DNA of 64,000 nucleotides from Malaya genurostris (Eukaryota > Arthropoda > Insecta > Diptera > Culicidae): positions 84,054,935 to 84,118,934 of the forward strand of contig NC_080572.1 of NCBI RefSeq assembly GCF_030247185.1, read 5' to 3'. Below the pieces are notes generated by a model that was given only the letters and a program-made list of their open reading frames with translations, was not told the DNA's origin and did not search any database. The stretch's first letter is position 1. The number at the start of each line of letters is the position of its first letter. The translations under genes and the position numbers were made by a program. Shown here piece after piece: positions 1 to 10,839 of this stretch.

Positions 1-960
1 GACAATTTGCATAATAAGTTTGCCATGATTACTCAGTCTTACGTTTTATATGAAATATTTTTATTCAGACTAATGCGCGTACTGGATCTCGTATTGGATC
101 TCGCTGTCACCCTTTTTCAAGGGGGAGAGGAGCTTTTATTTCTATTCAGCGAGGATTGAGGGGCTGGTCTCGTCATTCATTGCCGCATCGGTGGTATTGT
201 TGTTGTTTTCCGTATTCTCTTTGTTTACCTTGTAATTCGCAGTCTAGAGTTTTACTTTTGAGAAGGGACTAAGCAGAAATCCCTTGAAAATTTTCAATAA
301 TGTATATTTCAGAAATGGTGGATCCAATCGGTTTGGTATTTGTTGCATTGTTTTAGGTAATTATAAGAATTATATAAAAAAATTAGAATTTTAAATATCT
401 TCAAAAATGTATTTTTATTTTTCGTTTTGATACACCGTAACCTTCATTTACGAACTAAGTGGGGGTTCGCAAATGGAGGTAGTTCGTGAAAAAAAGTTCA
501 CTTTATTTGGATTCGGTTCGTAAAAAATCTACGTTATTTTGAATTTACTTCGTAAAAAAAGTTTTGTATAATGAATGTCGTTTAAAAATCCAAGCGACTT
601 CCGGACTATTGATAATCCTTACAATTAGCGAATTTTCGGAATGGAATTGTTGAACTGATGCTAGAAATTTGGAAGCAATAACAAATACAATATTTTATCG
701 CGTACGCTAAGAAAACTGTAACTTGTGTAACACTGAAAATAAAAATATTTTGAGACCACTTAACACACATTGACTTAAAGAAAAAGAGGTGTGTTTGAGG
801 TCGCTTTTAAGTATTAGATTAAGACTTTCAGTTGTTCAATAGAATATTGAAATCATACAATACAACAATAATAATGTAAAATTATAATTCAAGGTACTCG
901 AACAATCTTTTTAGACATCTACTTGTTATGGTTGTTTCGAAATTTTTCATATTAAATTAC
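1..960. other. no gene seen; one dispersed repeat
   Basis: AT-rich DNA without a convincing coding region on either strand. Positions about 245-370 match, in inverted orientation and with moderate divergence, positions about 4600-4715; both include a stretch reading TTGAAAATTTTCAA. This marks an old dispersed repeat. Confidence 0.5.
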
Positions 961-999
961 AATATTAAAAAAAACTATGAACTAATGGTCTCCATTTAG

Positions 1000-1021
1000 A
1001 GCTTGAGCTTGAGCTTGAGCG
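1000..1021. repeat. hexamer microsatellite (GAGCTT)n
   Basis: Between three and four perfect tandem copies of the hexamer GAGCTT. Short and probably neutral. Confidence 0.8.
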
Positions 1022-1146
1022 ACCACTTCTGGTTGCTACTCCGTTACTGATCGGAATTAGCTGAAATTGTACAGGGAGTTTAAAGATGATCCGACCTGGG
1101 ACTGAAAAATCATCCTTCAATGTACATCTTCTGGTAATCTCAGAAA

Positions 1147-1530
1147 TCATTGATCAGTACCGGCGCCAGCCTGGCCCGAACGTAGATCGTCTAAGGAATG
1201 GGAAGGGATGTTAGTCCAACACTTGTTGTTACTAGAGGCCGTATATTTTACTGCGCACTCCACAAGTGTCACGGGAGAAGGATATTTGTTAGTAAAAATT
1301 TCAGTACTGGTATTATTCGCGCGCGACTCAGTATGTTCCGGTTTCAAGATGCTCGGATGCACCACTAAACTCACTGACTTCCCGAGTGAACGTTTCAACA
1401 ATATCCTATATTGAAGTCCCGGGAAGTCTTGATTCACAGCTCTTATTCGAGGAAACTGAAGAAAAATTAGCAATACTATCGCGTAAAGAATAAAAACTTC
1501 CCTATTCTTTATAAATGAAACTAGGCTCAA
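1147..1530 (-). CDS. possible small secreted protein, unrecognised
   Basis: An open frame of 127 codons. I do not recognise the product. The first 32 residues look like a signal peptide or signal anchor: a short polar start (MSLVSFIKNRE), a hydrophobic core (VFILYAIVLLIFLQF) and a small-residue region. The remainder is hydrophilic, has one N-glycosylation-type site (NNTS) and only two cysteines. No promoter, intron or poly(A) signal could be assigned and no second copy is seen in the window. In AT-rich insect DNA an open frame of this size can arise by chance, so this is a weak candidate. Confidence 0.2.
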   Translation of the reverse strand: MSLVSFIKNREVFILYAIVLLIFLQFPRIRAVNQDFPGLQYRILLKRSLGKSVSLVVHPSILKPEHTESRANNTSTEIFTNKYPSPVTLVECAVKYTASSNNKCWTNIPSHSLDDLRSGQAGAGTDQ

Positions 1531-2344
1531 CTGGTTATATTGGTTGATCTGGACAGTCGACTACCGAGAAAAATATTAATTTACTGTTTGAAATATTAAT
1601 ATCAAGTGTTTTTTACTATGTATTCAATATACCGATATATGTTATCTCTGTTATTAACTTTGTAACATAAACGGATTTGCGCAATGGTTGATTTTTATCA
1701 TTCATTTTATAATCCTGAAAGACAATCAATAACATGGAAGAAGAAATCATTCCTGATAAAACTTTTCTCCGAAGCTAGACGGAACTTGATAAGTTGAATG
1801 AAGAGATAATTTAGTAAAATAGAGTAATCAGAAGTGAAATATTGAAAATATCTGATAACTGAAAGGAAAAAGAAACTCCTGCAATTGTCGCCTTTTATGA
1901 CATGGAAGCAGGAACCCAGTGGATCTATTCTTGGTTCATTATTTTCCGCCGGATTCCACACGGCATCTAGGCTGGTACTGTCCGGAGAGAGGTAACAGGT
2001 ACTATTAATCTCCTAGTGGACCCCAGCCCCTGATGAACTAATGGTCTCCCTTTAGAGTGAAAAAACAATTGCAAAAACCGTGTTCTGAAACACATATAAT
2101 CATATCTTAATGGTCTTTAAAGTATATCGATACTCCAAACTCACCATATTAATATTTGAAACGCGCTTAAAAATCATTTTTCGGTATCTAATTATCAAAT
2201 CCGATCCGAAAGTACCCATATTGTTTTCGGGTTTTAAGGAATATCTATAAACCGGAAGTCGCCATCTTGGAATTCAGAACCACATCAAACATCGTTTTCT
2301 GACATCTACTCGTCAAATCCTTTTTTAGCCTTTCTCATATAGAA
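1531..2344. other. no gene seen
   Basis: AT-rich sequence with weak traces of the dispersed repeats found elsewhere. For example, the phrase 'tgaactaatggtctcc' at 2033-2048 also occurs at 979-994. No coding region or RNA gene is supported. Confidence 0.4.
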
Positions 2345-3345
2345 AGGCTGTGCAATCACTGCGAAAACCGACTTTTTAATTTAATGTCATATACCATTCG
2401 ACTCAGCTCAAAGAACTGAGCAAATGTCTCTGTGTGTGTGTGTGTGAGGTACAAATCTCCAAATATCAAGGGGAACGTGTCATTCGAGCCAAATTGTTCT
2501 GATTCCTGTGTGTGTGTGTGTTTGTATGTGTTTATGTGTGTGTATGTATGTGTATATATAACAAAAATATGCACTCACTTTTCTCGGAGACGGCTGAACC
2601 GATTTTCACAAACTAAGACTCAAATGAAAGGTTCCATGATCTCGTAGCCTGCTATTGAATTTCATTCAGATCCGACTTCCGGTTCCGGAGATATAGGATG
2701 ACATGTACCAAAAAATGGAAAAACATGCACTCACTTTTTTCAGAGATGGTTTAGCCGATTTTCACAAACTTAGATTCAAATAAAAGGAAAGTCTCATAGC
2801 CTGCTATTGAATTTCATTTGGACCCGACTTCCGGTTCCGGAGTTACATGGTAATATGTGAAAATTAGAGAAAAAGTGTGACCTCATTTTTATCTGAAACT
2901 GAAATGGCTCAACCGATTTTCACAAACTAAAATTCAATTGAAAGGTCTAATAGTTTCCTAAAAATTTCTCGATCATTTTATACGGATCCAACTTCCGGTT
3001 CTGGAACTGAAGCGTGATAGGTAGAAAATTACCAATTTCACAAACGATGGTCAAAATCAGGTACAAATCCCACAAAACTGTCTGATAAATTCTTCTAGTT
3101 TACAGAGCTTGTTAGTTTGTAGGCATAAAAACTCAATTCGGCACTACTGGTCCCCCCTTTTCCTGTTCCGGAAGCACCGAAAGTGGTGAAGAAAAATTTC
3201 AAAAATGGAACTCACTTCGATTTCTCTGTGATGCGATGCCGATTTTCACAAATCATGATTTTAATTGAATCATATTATCTTTAAAAATACTGTGAAATTT
3301 CATCCGGATACGACTTTCGGTTCCGCAGTTACAGGGCGATAAGTG
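2345..3345. repeat. degenerate ~150-bp tandem repeat, block 1, with GT microsatellite
   Basis: Successive diverged monomers at a spacing of about 150-155 bp. The phrase 'gcactcactttt' starts at about 2571 and 2726, with further degraded units at about 2880 and 3210. Each monomer holds a segment like AACCGATTTTCACAAACT, then a segment like GACTTCCGGTTCCGG. At its head is the recurrent phrase 'atataccattcgactcagctc' followed by GT-rich microsatellites (2431-2452 and 2507-2560). The same family returns at 4.05-4.28, 6.2-9.6, 18.0-19.9, 21.8-23.5, 28.9-29.1 and 45.6-46.7 kb in both orientations. It is non-coding as far as I can tell. Confidence 0.8.
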
Positions 3346-3670
3346 TCGAAGTTTTCAAACTGACATATAAAATGACAATATGAACAACACCGAAAGAAGA
3401 AGAAAACACAAAACGAACAATGCGTGTTTGGTTCTATTTCGTACACGCTATGAAGGAATCGAGACGGGTACGGATGTCTGCTACTAGTGTGTAATATTGG
3501 TAAAAGACGGTGCTGCGGTTGATAAATAGTTTAGCTATTCTATGATAAGTGCGACCGAAAGAATAAACAAATGTCATTGAATTCAAATATATTGAAAATA
3601 TATGCAATTTTCACAGCCAGTAGTGCAGTAATACCGGTCCAGTTGTGTAGTGATGTCAATAATAAGAATA
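3346..3670. other. no gene seen
   Basis: Unique-looking AT-rich sequence between the 150-bp repeat block and the AAT microsatellite. No coding region is supported. Confidence 0.4.
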
Positions 3671-3678
3671 ATAAGAAT

Positions 3679-3860
<182 letters not shown>

Positions 3861-4363
3861 ACCTCCTACATGTTTTATGCTGCTGATTCATGCTGTTTAG
3901 CTTGACTTCCATGTGCAGAAGTAACATAAACGCAGGTTCGCTTCGTTTGTTAGATTTCGTCTAATTGGTTTAATAAAAATAAAGCATGAGATAGTAAGTC
4001 TGGGTTTAACTAGGTTCAAAACTGTTCCAATTTGTAGGTCGTATTTGTTGCTGGCAAAAAAAAACAACTTCGGCTATACCGGTCATCTGAATCCGGTTTC
4101 GGAAGAATTGGAAATGGTGTTTAAAAACTGCAAAAGCATCTCACTCGCTTTCCTTCAAGATGGCCACATCGATTTTCACAAACTTATAAGTTCAAAGGAA
4201 AAGTCTCACAGTTTCATACGGAATTCCTAAATTCGTTGTGGATACTACATCCGGTTCCGTAACTACAGGATAAACAGGATTTGTAGAGTTTGTTAGATTA
4301 GGTCCGAACAAACTTTTCTATTTCTATTCCATAAACAGTTGTTTCAGCGAATTCCTCAGTAAT
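3861..4363. repeat. degraded 150-bp repeat units
   Basis: Positions about 4050-4290 carry a degraded monomer of the dispersed repeat ('gattttcacaaactta', 'catccggttccgtaac'). The rest is AT-rich with nothing recognisable. The last 14 bases (4350-4363) are the left target duplication of the adjoining SINE. Confidence 0.5.
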
Positions 4364-4520
4364 TTTTTTTTGTTTCGATTATAGAGGTTTTAACCTTAAG
4401 GTCATTCGCCTCTTCGGATCAGAAAAACTTTCTGACCCTATGTGCGGGGTTGGGAATCGAACCCAGGCGGGCTGCGTGAAAGGCATGAACTTACCCATCA
4501 CACTATGTATACCCGTCCCC
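4364..4520 (-). mobile_element. tRNA-derived SINE with 14-bp target duplications
   Basis: Read on the minus strand it starts GGGGACGGGTA and has an internal pol III box B (GGTTCGATTCC, plus positions 4453-4463) and a box A-like stretch near TAGTGTGATGGG. It continues through a tRNA-unrelated body ending GAGGCGAATGACC...CTCTATAATCGAAAC and finishes in an A tail (T run at 4364-4371). It is flanked by the direct repeat AATTCCTCAGTAAT at 4350-4363 and 4521-4534, which proves retroposition. Its architecture is like mosquito tRNA-related SINEs such as Feilai, but I cannot assign the family. A 5'-truncated relative lies at 38072-38128. Confidence 0.88.
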
Positions 4521-4534
4521 AATTCCTCAGTAAT

Positions 4535-5070
4535 ATTTATGATGTTATGAGTAATATGAAAAAAGGCATCATTACACCACTAGGTGGATTAAAACAGGTT
4601 TTCTACATAATTCTTATAATTACCTGAAACATTGCAGAAGATACCAAATCGATCGAACCAACCGTTTCTGTGATGTATATTATTGAAAATTTTCAAGTCC
4701 TACTCAAAAGCAACACAGCATAAAATTATGAAATTTACAGGTGACACAAATCCACATATGACTCAATTCATAAGGACAAATTCGTAAAATGACTGAATTT
4801 TTCCAGAATGATTTGAATATGTATCAAACACACCCCGTCTTCCAAGCAGGCGTGTTATTTTACATGTTTTAGCACTCATAAGTAATGTAGTAGTCTTAAT
4901 GCATTAAATATGTGTTAGATTTACTGTAAAAATGAGTTATTTTTGACAACGCAATCCCGCACATCAAGTAATAATGTACGGGATTGTATTGTAAATTAAA
5001 GGAAACACATAAAGCAAATACCAATACCAGCACTACTCAAACTGTTTACTCTCATTCTGAGGAATATATA
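4535..5070. other. no gene; dispersed repeat fragments
   Basis: Contains the recurrent motif CACCACTAGGTGGATTAAAA (about 4574-4593), seen elsewhere as AATCCACCTAGTGGTG, and the inverted partner of 245-370. The TA at 5069-5070 is the left target duplication of the next transposon. Confidence 0.5.
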
Positions 5071-5995
5071 AAGGGTGATTTTTTAAGAGCTTGAGAACTT
5101 TTTTAAACAATAAAACGCATAAAATTTGCAAAATTTCATCGGTTCTTTATTTTAAACGTTAGATTGGTACATGACATTTACTTTTTGAAGATAATTTCAT
5201 TTAAATGTTGACCGCGGCTGCGTCTTAGGTGGTCCATTCGGAAAGTCCAATTTTGGGCAACTTTTTCGAGCATTTCGGCCGGAATAGCCCGAATTTCTTC
5301 GGAAATGTTGTCTTCCAAAGCTGGAATAGTTACTGGCTTATTTCTGTAGACTTTAGACTTGACGTAGCCCCACAAAAAATAGTCTAAAGGCGTCAAATCG
5401 CATGATCTTGGTGGCCAACTTACCGGTCCATTTCTTGAGATGAATTGTTCTCCGAAGTTTTCCCTCAAAATGGCCATAGAATCGCGAGCTGTGTGGCATG
5501 TAGCGCCATCTTGTTGAAACCACATGTCTACCAAGTTCAGTTCTTCCATTTTTGGCAACAAAAAGTTTGTTAGCATCGAACGATAGCGATCGCCATTCAC
5601 TGTAACGTTGCGTCCAACAGCATCTTTGAAAAAATACGGTCCAATGATTCCACCAGCGTACAAACCACACCAAACAGTGCATTTTTCGGGATGCATGGGC
5701 AGTTCTTGAACGGCTTCTGGTTGCTCTTCACTCCAAATGCGGCAATTTTGCTTATTTACGTAGCCATTCAACCAGAAATGAGCCTCATCGCTGAACAAAA
5801 TTTGTCGATAAAAAAGCGGATTTTCCGAATGGACCACCTAAGACGCAGCCGCGGTCAACATTTAAATGAAATTATCTTCAAAAAGTAAATGTCATGTACC
5901 AATCTAACGTTTAAAATAAAGAACCGATGAGATTTTGCAAATTTTATGCGTTTTATTGTTTAAAAAAGTTCTCAAGCTCTTAAAAAATCACCCTT
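5071..5995 (-). mobile_element. DD41D Tc1/mariner-type transposon, foldback deletion derivative
   Basis: A 925-bp element flanked by TA (5069-5070 and 5996-5997). Its ends are AAGGGTGATTTTTT. The two ends are not ordinary short terminal repeats: positions 5071-5244 and 5822-5995 are 174-bp inverted copies of each other with about one mismatch, and they include the last codons of the transposase. The 3' end of the transposon has therefore replaced its 5' half in inverted orientation. A second copy at 19894-20823 keeps a short normal 5' end, which shows what was lost here. The element lacks the DNA-binding part of the transposase and would be non-autonomous. Confidence 0.9.
5178..5837 (-). pseudogene. 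DD41D transposase, catalytic half only
   Basis: Transposase of the IS630/Tc1/mariner superfamily, which cuts and pastes DNA at TA sites. The catalytic motifs are visible: LFSDEAHFW (first D), WFQQDGATCH (second D) and SCDLTPLDYFLWG (third D). I count 41 residues between the second and third D, which fits the DD41D group (rosa-like). The N-terminal helix-turn-helix region is absent. The frame starts at a fortuitous methionine within the inverted repeat junction (MVHS), just before ENPLFYRQ. Full family members have roughly 340-350 residues against 219 here. The remaining frame is uninterrupted and is identical over the shared part to the copy at 20001-20711, so amplification was recent. Confidence 0.85.
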
Positions 5996-6291
5996 TACTT
6001 AATATTGGAGCTATTCGAAACCAACGAATGAATTCGAATAAATTCAGAACACATAACAAATGTTACATGGGGCGATTTTAATGTTGTTTGTTCGAGAGGA
6101 TTATTAAAAATTAGTGAAAATCGCTGATTGCTGTTCGATACTCTACTATTTAAAGGTTAAATGCCAAAGTAAAAACCCGTTTTAATCCACTTAGTGGTGT
6201 AATAATACCTTTCTCATATTACTCATTCGGATTTATTGTAGCAAAATCTACATATACTGTTTACCCTGTAGTTCTGGAACTGGAAGTAGTG

Positions 6292-6955
6292 CACGGAAAG
6301 AAATCCGTTCCTGCTGTTAAGATTAGAAAATCATGAAACCAATCATTTTAACTTATCATGAAATCATGAGCAATAACTCTTCTCCCACGAAAATTAATCA
6401 TGGTACGAATGGTGAAAAATGCATTTCTTTCAAAGCTCGTAACTCTAATTTTCTACCCGGATATCATTTTGAACCCTCTGCCTCAAGTGATGTGATAGAT
6501 TAATAGATTAATGGTAAAGCAAAAAGCAAGACCTACTGAAAATGTTTACTTGACCCTGAAGCATGTTATGTAATATTCGTGTTGTTTTACCCAACGCAAG
6601 TAAACACGTTATCTCTTGCTTCGTCGTGTTTCAAAAACAGAATTTTTTAATTTTAAAAGAAGTTCGTCGTGCTTTTCACTGAGTTTATGTTGCAAAAATG
6701 ATCATCGTTGCAAAAATCACACATAACGCCTGAATTTATGTTGCAAAAATTACCATCGTAGTAGAAACACGCCTTAAGTTATACCCAACAATGTCAAATG
6801 CGTTACGTTTAAATTTAGCGAAATCAGTCCGAATGGATCATGTTCCGATAAATTTTAATCATGGTGTATTATCATAACATGAAAATATACTATTTTCCCC
6901 AAAACATGACTCGTTTTGCTCATTTCTAGAATCGGAATTTTGCCCGTGTAGTTAA
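6292..6955. mobile_element. possible MITE with CACGG ends
   Basis: The segment starts CACGGAAAGAAATCCG and ends in the imperfect reverse complement CGGAATTTTGCCCGTG. It interrupts a 150-bp repeat unit (the flanks read 'ggaactggaagtagtg' and 'tagttaaagag'). TAGT occurs near both flanks, but a clean duplication cannot be fixed. Inside, the phrase 'tttatgttgcaaaaat' is repeated at about 6686 and 6738. The call rests on weak terminal similarity. Confidence 0.35.
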
Positions 6956-7619
6956 AGAGATGTTTCCTCTCTGTCACTTCGTTACCTCAGGTGACGGTAT
7001 AACATTATTAGCGCTTAATTCAGTAGTTCTGAAGCCGGAAGTCGGATCCAGATGAAATTGAGGAATTTTATATGAAATCGTATAACCTGATACTTGAATT
7101 TAGATTCGTGAATATCTATTTTGGAGAATTTTAACACTAGCGAAAGTGCTTCCGGAATCGGAAATCGATAACCAGCAGAACTGGAGTTAATTTGATTGGC
7201 CGTCTACTAACAACGGAATAGTTTATAGAGCCCAGTTTAGAATGTTTTACGTATTTCGTTTTGCTGTTTAAAGCGACGATATAAAATTTTCAACACTCTT
7301 CACCCTGTTGTTCCGGAACCGAAAGTTGTATCCGGATGAAATTCTACAATTTTGTTTTGGATCATAAGACCTAAGTTTGCGAAAATTACTCACTATCCTC
7401 AGATATGGATAGTGAGTAAGTAATCAAAAATTGATATTTTACACTAGTCACCCTATAATTCCGGTAGCGGTAGTCGGATGAATTTGAAATTCTGGGATTT
7501 TCCGTGAAAACCGACTTTTTCACCGAGGGCCGAATGTCATATACCATTCAGGTCAACTCGACGAATTGAGCAAATGTCTGTGCGTGTGTGTGCGCATGTA
7601 TGTCTGTATGTAACAAAAA

Positions 7620-9440
7620 AAAAACGTGATTAATCCACCTAGCAGTGAGATGATACCTTTTTTATCAATACGCATGTGTTTTTGCATGGATATTCTTAGG
7701 TGTTTTAGTTCTCATGACATTATTTTAATTATCGTCGTTTTAAACGGCAAATTGAGATTTTAATCACTCATTACCCTGTAATGCCGAAACTGCAAAACAT
7801 ATCGAATTTCAATCTTAGCGTGTGACAATCGATTGAACATTCCATGAGATGTCGAAGTAAGTTCCACTTTAGAGTTTTTCGTCATTATTTATGGTACTTC
7901 CAGAGCCGGTATTCAGGAATTAGCATAGCCCAAAATGATTCGAATGGCTATTAATTATTACGCCAAACAATTTACATGAAATTTATAAACTCTTCATCTG
8001 TAATTCCAGAATCGGATAAAATTCACCAATTTTGTATGGGACCTTAAGTCCTGTAATATTTGTTTTTGAAGTTCGATTTGGTCTTTTTTGAGAAAATGAT
8101 TGAGCTTTGAGAATCGATTCGATACTGGAACCGGAATTCTAAAATCGGTGTAGCCGAAATCACTTAAATTCACCTGAGGAGTGTGTAGACATCTTTGAGA
8201 AATTGTAGTGCGAATTAAAATTTGAGGATACATTCCGAATCCTAAAACGAATACCGCTCAAACTGAAATAAATTTATTTGGTAATCGACTATCCAAATCT
8301 ACAAACCCGATAAACCTGATTAATTTATGTGAAATGGACATTTTTATACCAATCACCCTGCATTTTCTAAACCAGAAGGCGGATCTGACTAAAAAATAAG
8401 AGGTTTTATAGGATTTTAAGACCTCTCATTTGAATCATAGACGATTCTTAGATTTCATTTGAATCTTAGATCGGTTCAGCCATCTACGAGAAAAATTAAT
8501 TGCATTATTTTAATTTCGTTTCACATATCATCCTGTGGTTCCGCAATCGGAAATCGGATCCAAACGTAATTCAGGAACCTTGTTTGGGAGTATACGACTT
8601 TTCATATGAATCTGAGTTTGTAGAAAACGGTTTAACCATCTCCGAGAAAATTGAGTGAAATTATTTGTCACACACGCATTTGCTGATCTCGACGAACTGA
8701 GTCGTATGGCATATGGAAGTCATGTTCTTCCAGCATTTATTGCTGTAAATAGTTTAAATCAAAATAATTATGGAATTACTTCCAACTCGATAATGCTGGT
8801 ATCATCTGGTTTACATATGCCATATTCGAAAGATTATGTTGCCAAAAATGAACCGTGCTAAAATTGGTCCAAGGCAAATTGTCATAAAAAAGGATGCTGT
8901 ACACAGTCTTTTTGGTACTTAGGAACAATTATATGTAACAGTATAAAAAATCGTGTTTCATGTTGCTCCCAAGCATTGCTTTTTCATACAGCGCTCAAAA
9001 TTCCCTCTACTGGAATAAGGCTTACACAAAAATATCGATATCTCCGTTAAAAATGGACGGATTTTAACAATCTATGGCTTGTTGGATAGGTATTACCGAG
9101 CGAAATATAAGTCTGGAAACATATTCTGTTTTCAAGGTCAAATGTGACAGATACTGTCAAAAACTGAAAATTTTGACATAAAACTTCGTATAACTCAAAA
9201 AGTAAACATCCGATCTCAAAACCATTCAATAGCGTTCTGGGTGACGGGGAGACCTTTCATTTGCGACTAGTTTGATCAAAATCGGTCGAGCCATCTCTGA
9301 GATCTCGACCTCTTAGTTGACAACACACATACAGACACACACACATACACATATGACATTCGGCCCTCCGGGCCTCGGAAAATTTTTCGAAAGTTTGAGC
9401 GAATTCTATACCTATTTTTGATATATATAAAAAAAGGTAA
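7620..9440. repeat. 1.8-kb repeat block, copy A
   Basis: One of three copies of a block about 1.8 kb long. The others are 18127-19893 (same orientation) and 21765-23525 (inverted). It begins near 'taatccacctagcagtgagatg', passes through the phrase 'tgtcacacacgcatttgctg', and ends near 'gaattctatacctattttt' followed by a TA-rich spot. It is itself built from the degenerate 150-bp repeat. A frame of about 60-90 codons (MK[L/F]FVTHAFADLDEL) is retained in all three copies, but it is only the microsatellite-associated repeat phrase read in one frame and is not called as a gene. Confidence 0.8.
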
Positions 9441-9689
9441 AAACGCTCGATTTTCTCGGAGAATGGACCGATTTTCACTAACTAAGATTCAAATGAAAGT
9501 TCTCTTGGTCCCATAGGTTGCTATTCAATTTTACCATGATTGGACTTCGGGTTCGGGAGTAACGGGGTAAAATGTGCAAAAAATGAAGAAGAAGTGATCA
9601 ACTAAGATTCAAAATTAAGGCCTTATAGACCTATAGCGTAGGTTCAAATGAAAGAAAGGTTTTACAACCCCATATCACTCCCGACCCCC

Positions 9690-9832
9690 GTCTGTCTACC
9701 ATCTCTATCGAAAATAACAAGATCTTTTTGCTGTCACTAACCTTCTCGCTCCTCCTTCCCTCGTCTCTACACCATCTCGTTGTCAACTAACTAGATCTTT
9801 TGTCGTTTTTAGTCATTTCGTTCCCTCCTTTT
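9690..9832. repeat. pyrimidine-rich two-copy tandem duplication
   Basis: Two diverged copies of about 75 bp with the shared order 'acca-tctc', 'aactagatctttt/acaagatcttttt', 'cgctcctccttccc/cgttccctcc'. On the minus strand it is a purine-rich tract. No function can be assigned. Confidence 0.5.
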
Positions 9833-9853
9833 TTACTCCGTTTTCCATAAAAT

Positions 9854-10087
9854 TTACTTCTTTATGTTTCTTTCATTCTCTTCGGCAATATCACCATCAT
9901 CGCCTACGGAAAGCCGCCTCAGCCGATGACCAACATGCGGCCACCCGCCGGGTCTTCGTAGCCTGGGGGTGGTTCCCGCAGACCCATAGATATGTATCAT
10001 CGTTGCCTGGAGGACTCTCGAGTTATATTCAATCCATCGGCCACTGCCGATCGACAGCTGCAGACTGAATCTGACAGAATCAACCAT
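9854..10087 (-). pseudogene. short unassigned frame, possibly a retroelement remnant
   Basis: A frame of 77 codons that is more GC-rich than its surroundings, with an Arg/Gly/Pro-rich middle (TTPRLRRPGGWPHVGHRLRRL) and an acidic then lysine-rich end. I do not recognise a domain. The higher GC content and downstream A-rich minus-strand sequence suggest the 3' part of an old non-LTR element, but no reverse transcriptase motif is present to prove it. Confidence 0.2.
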
Positions 10088-10838
10088 TGCGACCGGAATA
10101 CGACATTACCTAATGATATTATCCTAGTTTTAAGTTAGTCGTAATTAAAATTAGAAAATGCCCTTGGCATCTTAGAGCTTAAGCGATGTGCCTTTAGAAA
10201 AATTGTTTTATTGAATAAAAAAAACCATATCACACTACCAAATTTAATTCAGATACCATTTCCGGTTCCAGACTTACAGACTGATAAGTATAACAATTTC
10301 ATTTCTAGGGCGTTCTTTATAGGCAGTTTTGACCATCACCTAACTCTCAAAACCTCTATCTCACGGTGTAATCTACAGGATCAACAGCCCCATAATATTT
10401 CTCAAACTGTTTTTTCGTTTCTGTTTCTGATTTCGGGAGGTGAGGACCGCTCGGTCCGCCCGCTGAGTACGTGGCTGTCGGCTACATTTACAATATTGAA
10501 ACCGTTGAATTTGGTGAAATAACATTTCAATTTACTGAGCACTCTCATATCAAGAAAAGAACTAATGATTCCATCATGGATGGAATAGAACAATTATTTC
10601 ACATCCAAGTTTTAGTGAGCAGAAGATACAGGAAGAAGCTTCCGTTACTGGAATAAAAGTTCTGGATCTTCTTGCAATAATATTTATGCTCATTTTCCTT
10701 CAAAATTAAATACAAGTATTCGTTTCGATAAGGTATGTCATCGTGCTAATTTTGATAAGTGTATTCCATGTCGTTGTAGAATCATTTCATAATTTTGACA
10801 CTTACAGTAGATGTTACAAATAAGTGACTTTTCAATAT
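10088..10838. other. no gene seen
   Basis: AT-rich sequence with small traces of the 150-bp repeat ('accatttccggttccagactta' near 10256). Overlapping frames at 10211-10656 have no recognisable domain and no supporting signals. Confidence 0.4.
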
Positions 10839-10839
10839 A

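Larger units (their letters stand above)
5998..9660. repeat. degenerate repeat block 2
   Basis: Mostly decayed 150-bp type repeats in the opposite orientation to block 1 ('ccctgtagttctggaactggaagt' type phrases near 6260, 7030, 7310, 7450). The motif AATCCAC(C/T)TAG(T/C)(G/A)GTG sits at about 6184 and 7631, and GT/CA-rich spots at about 7580-7610 and 9305-9350. No gene is supported. Contained structures are listed separately. Confidence 0.7.
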
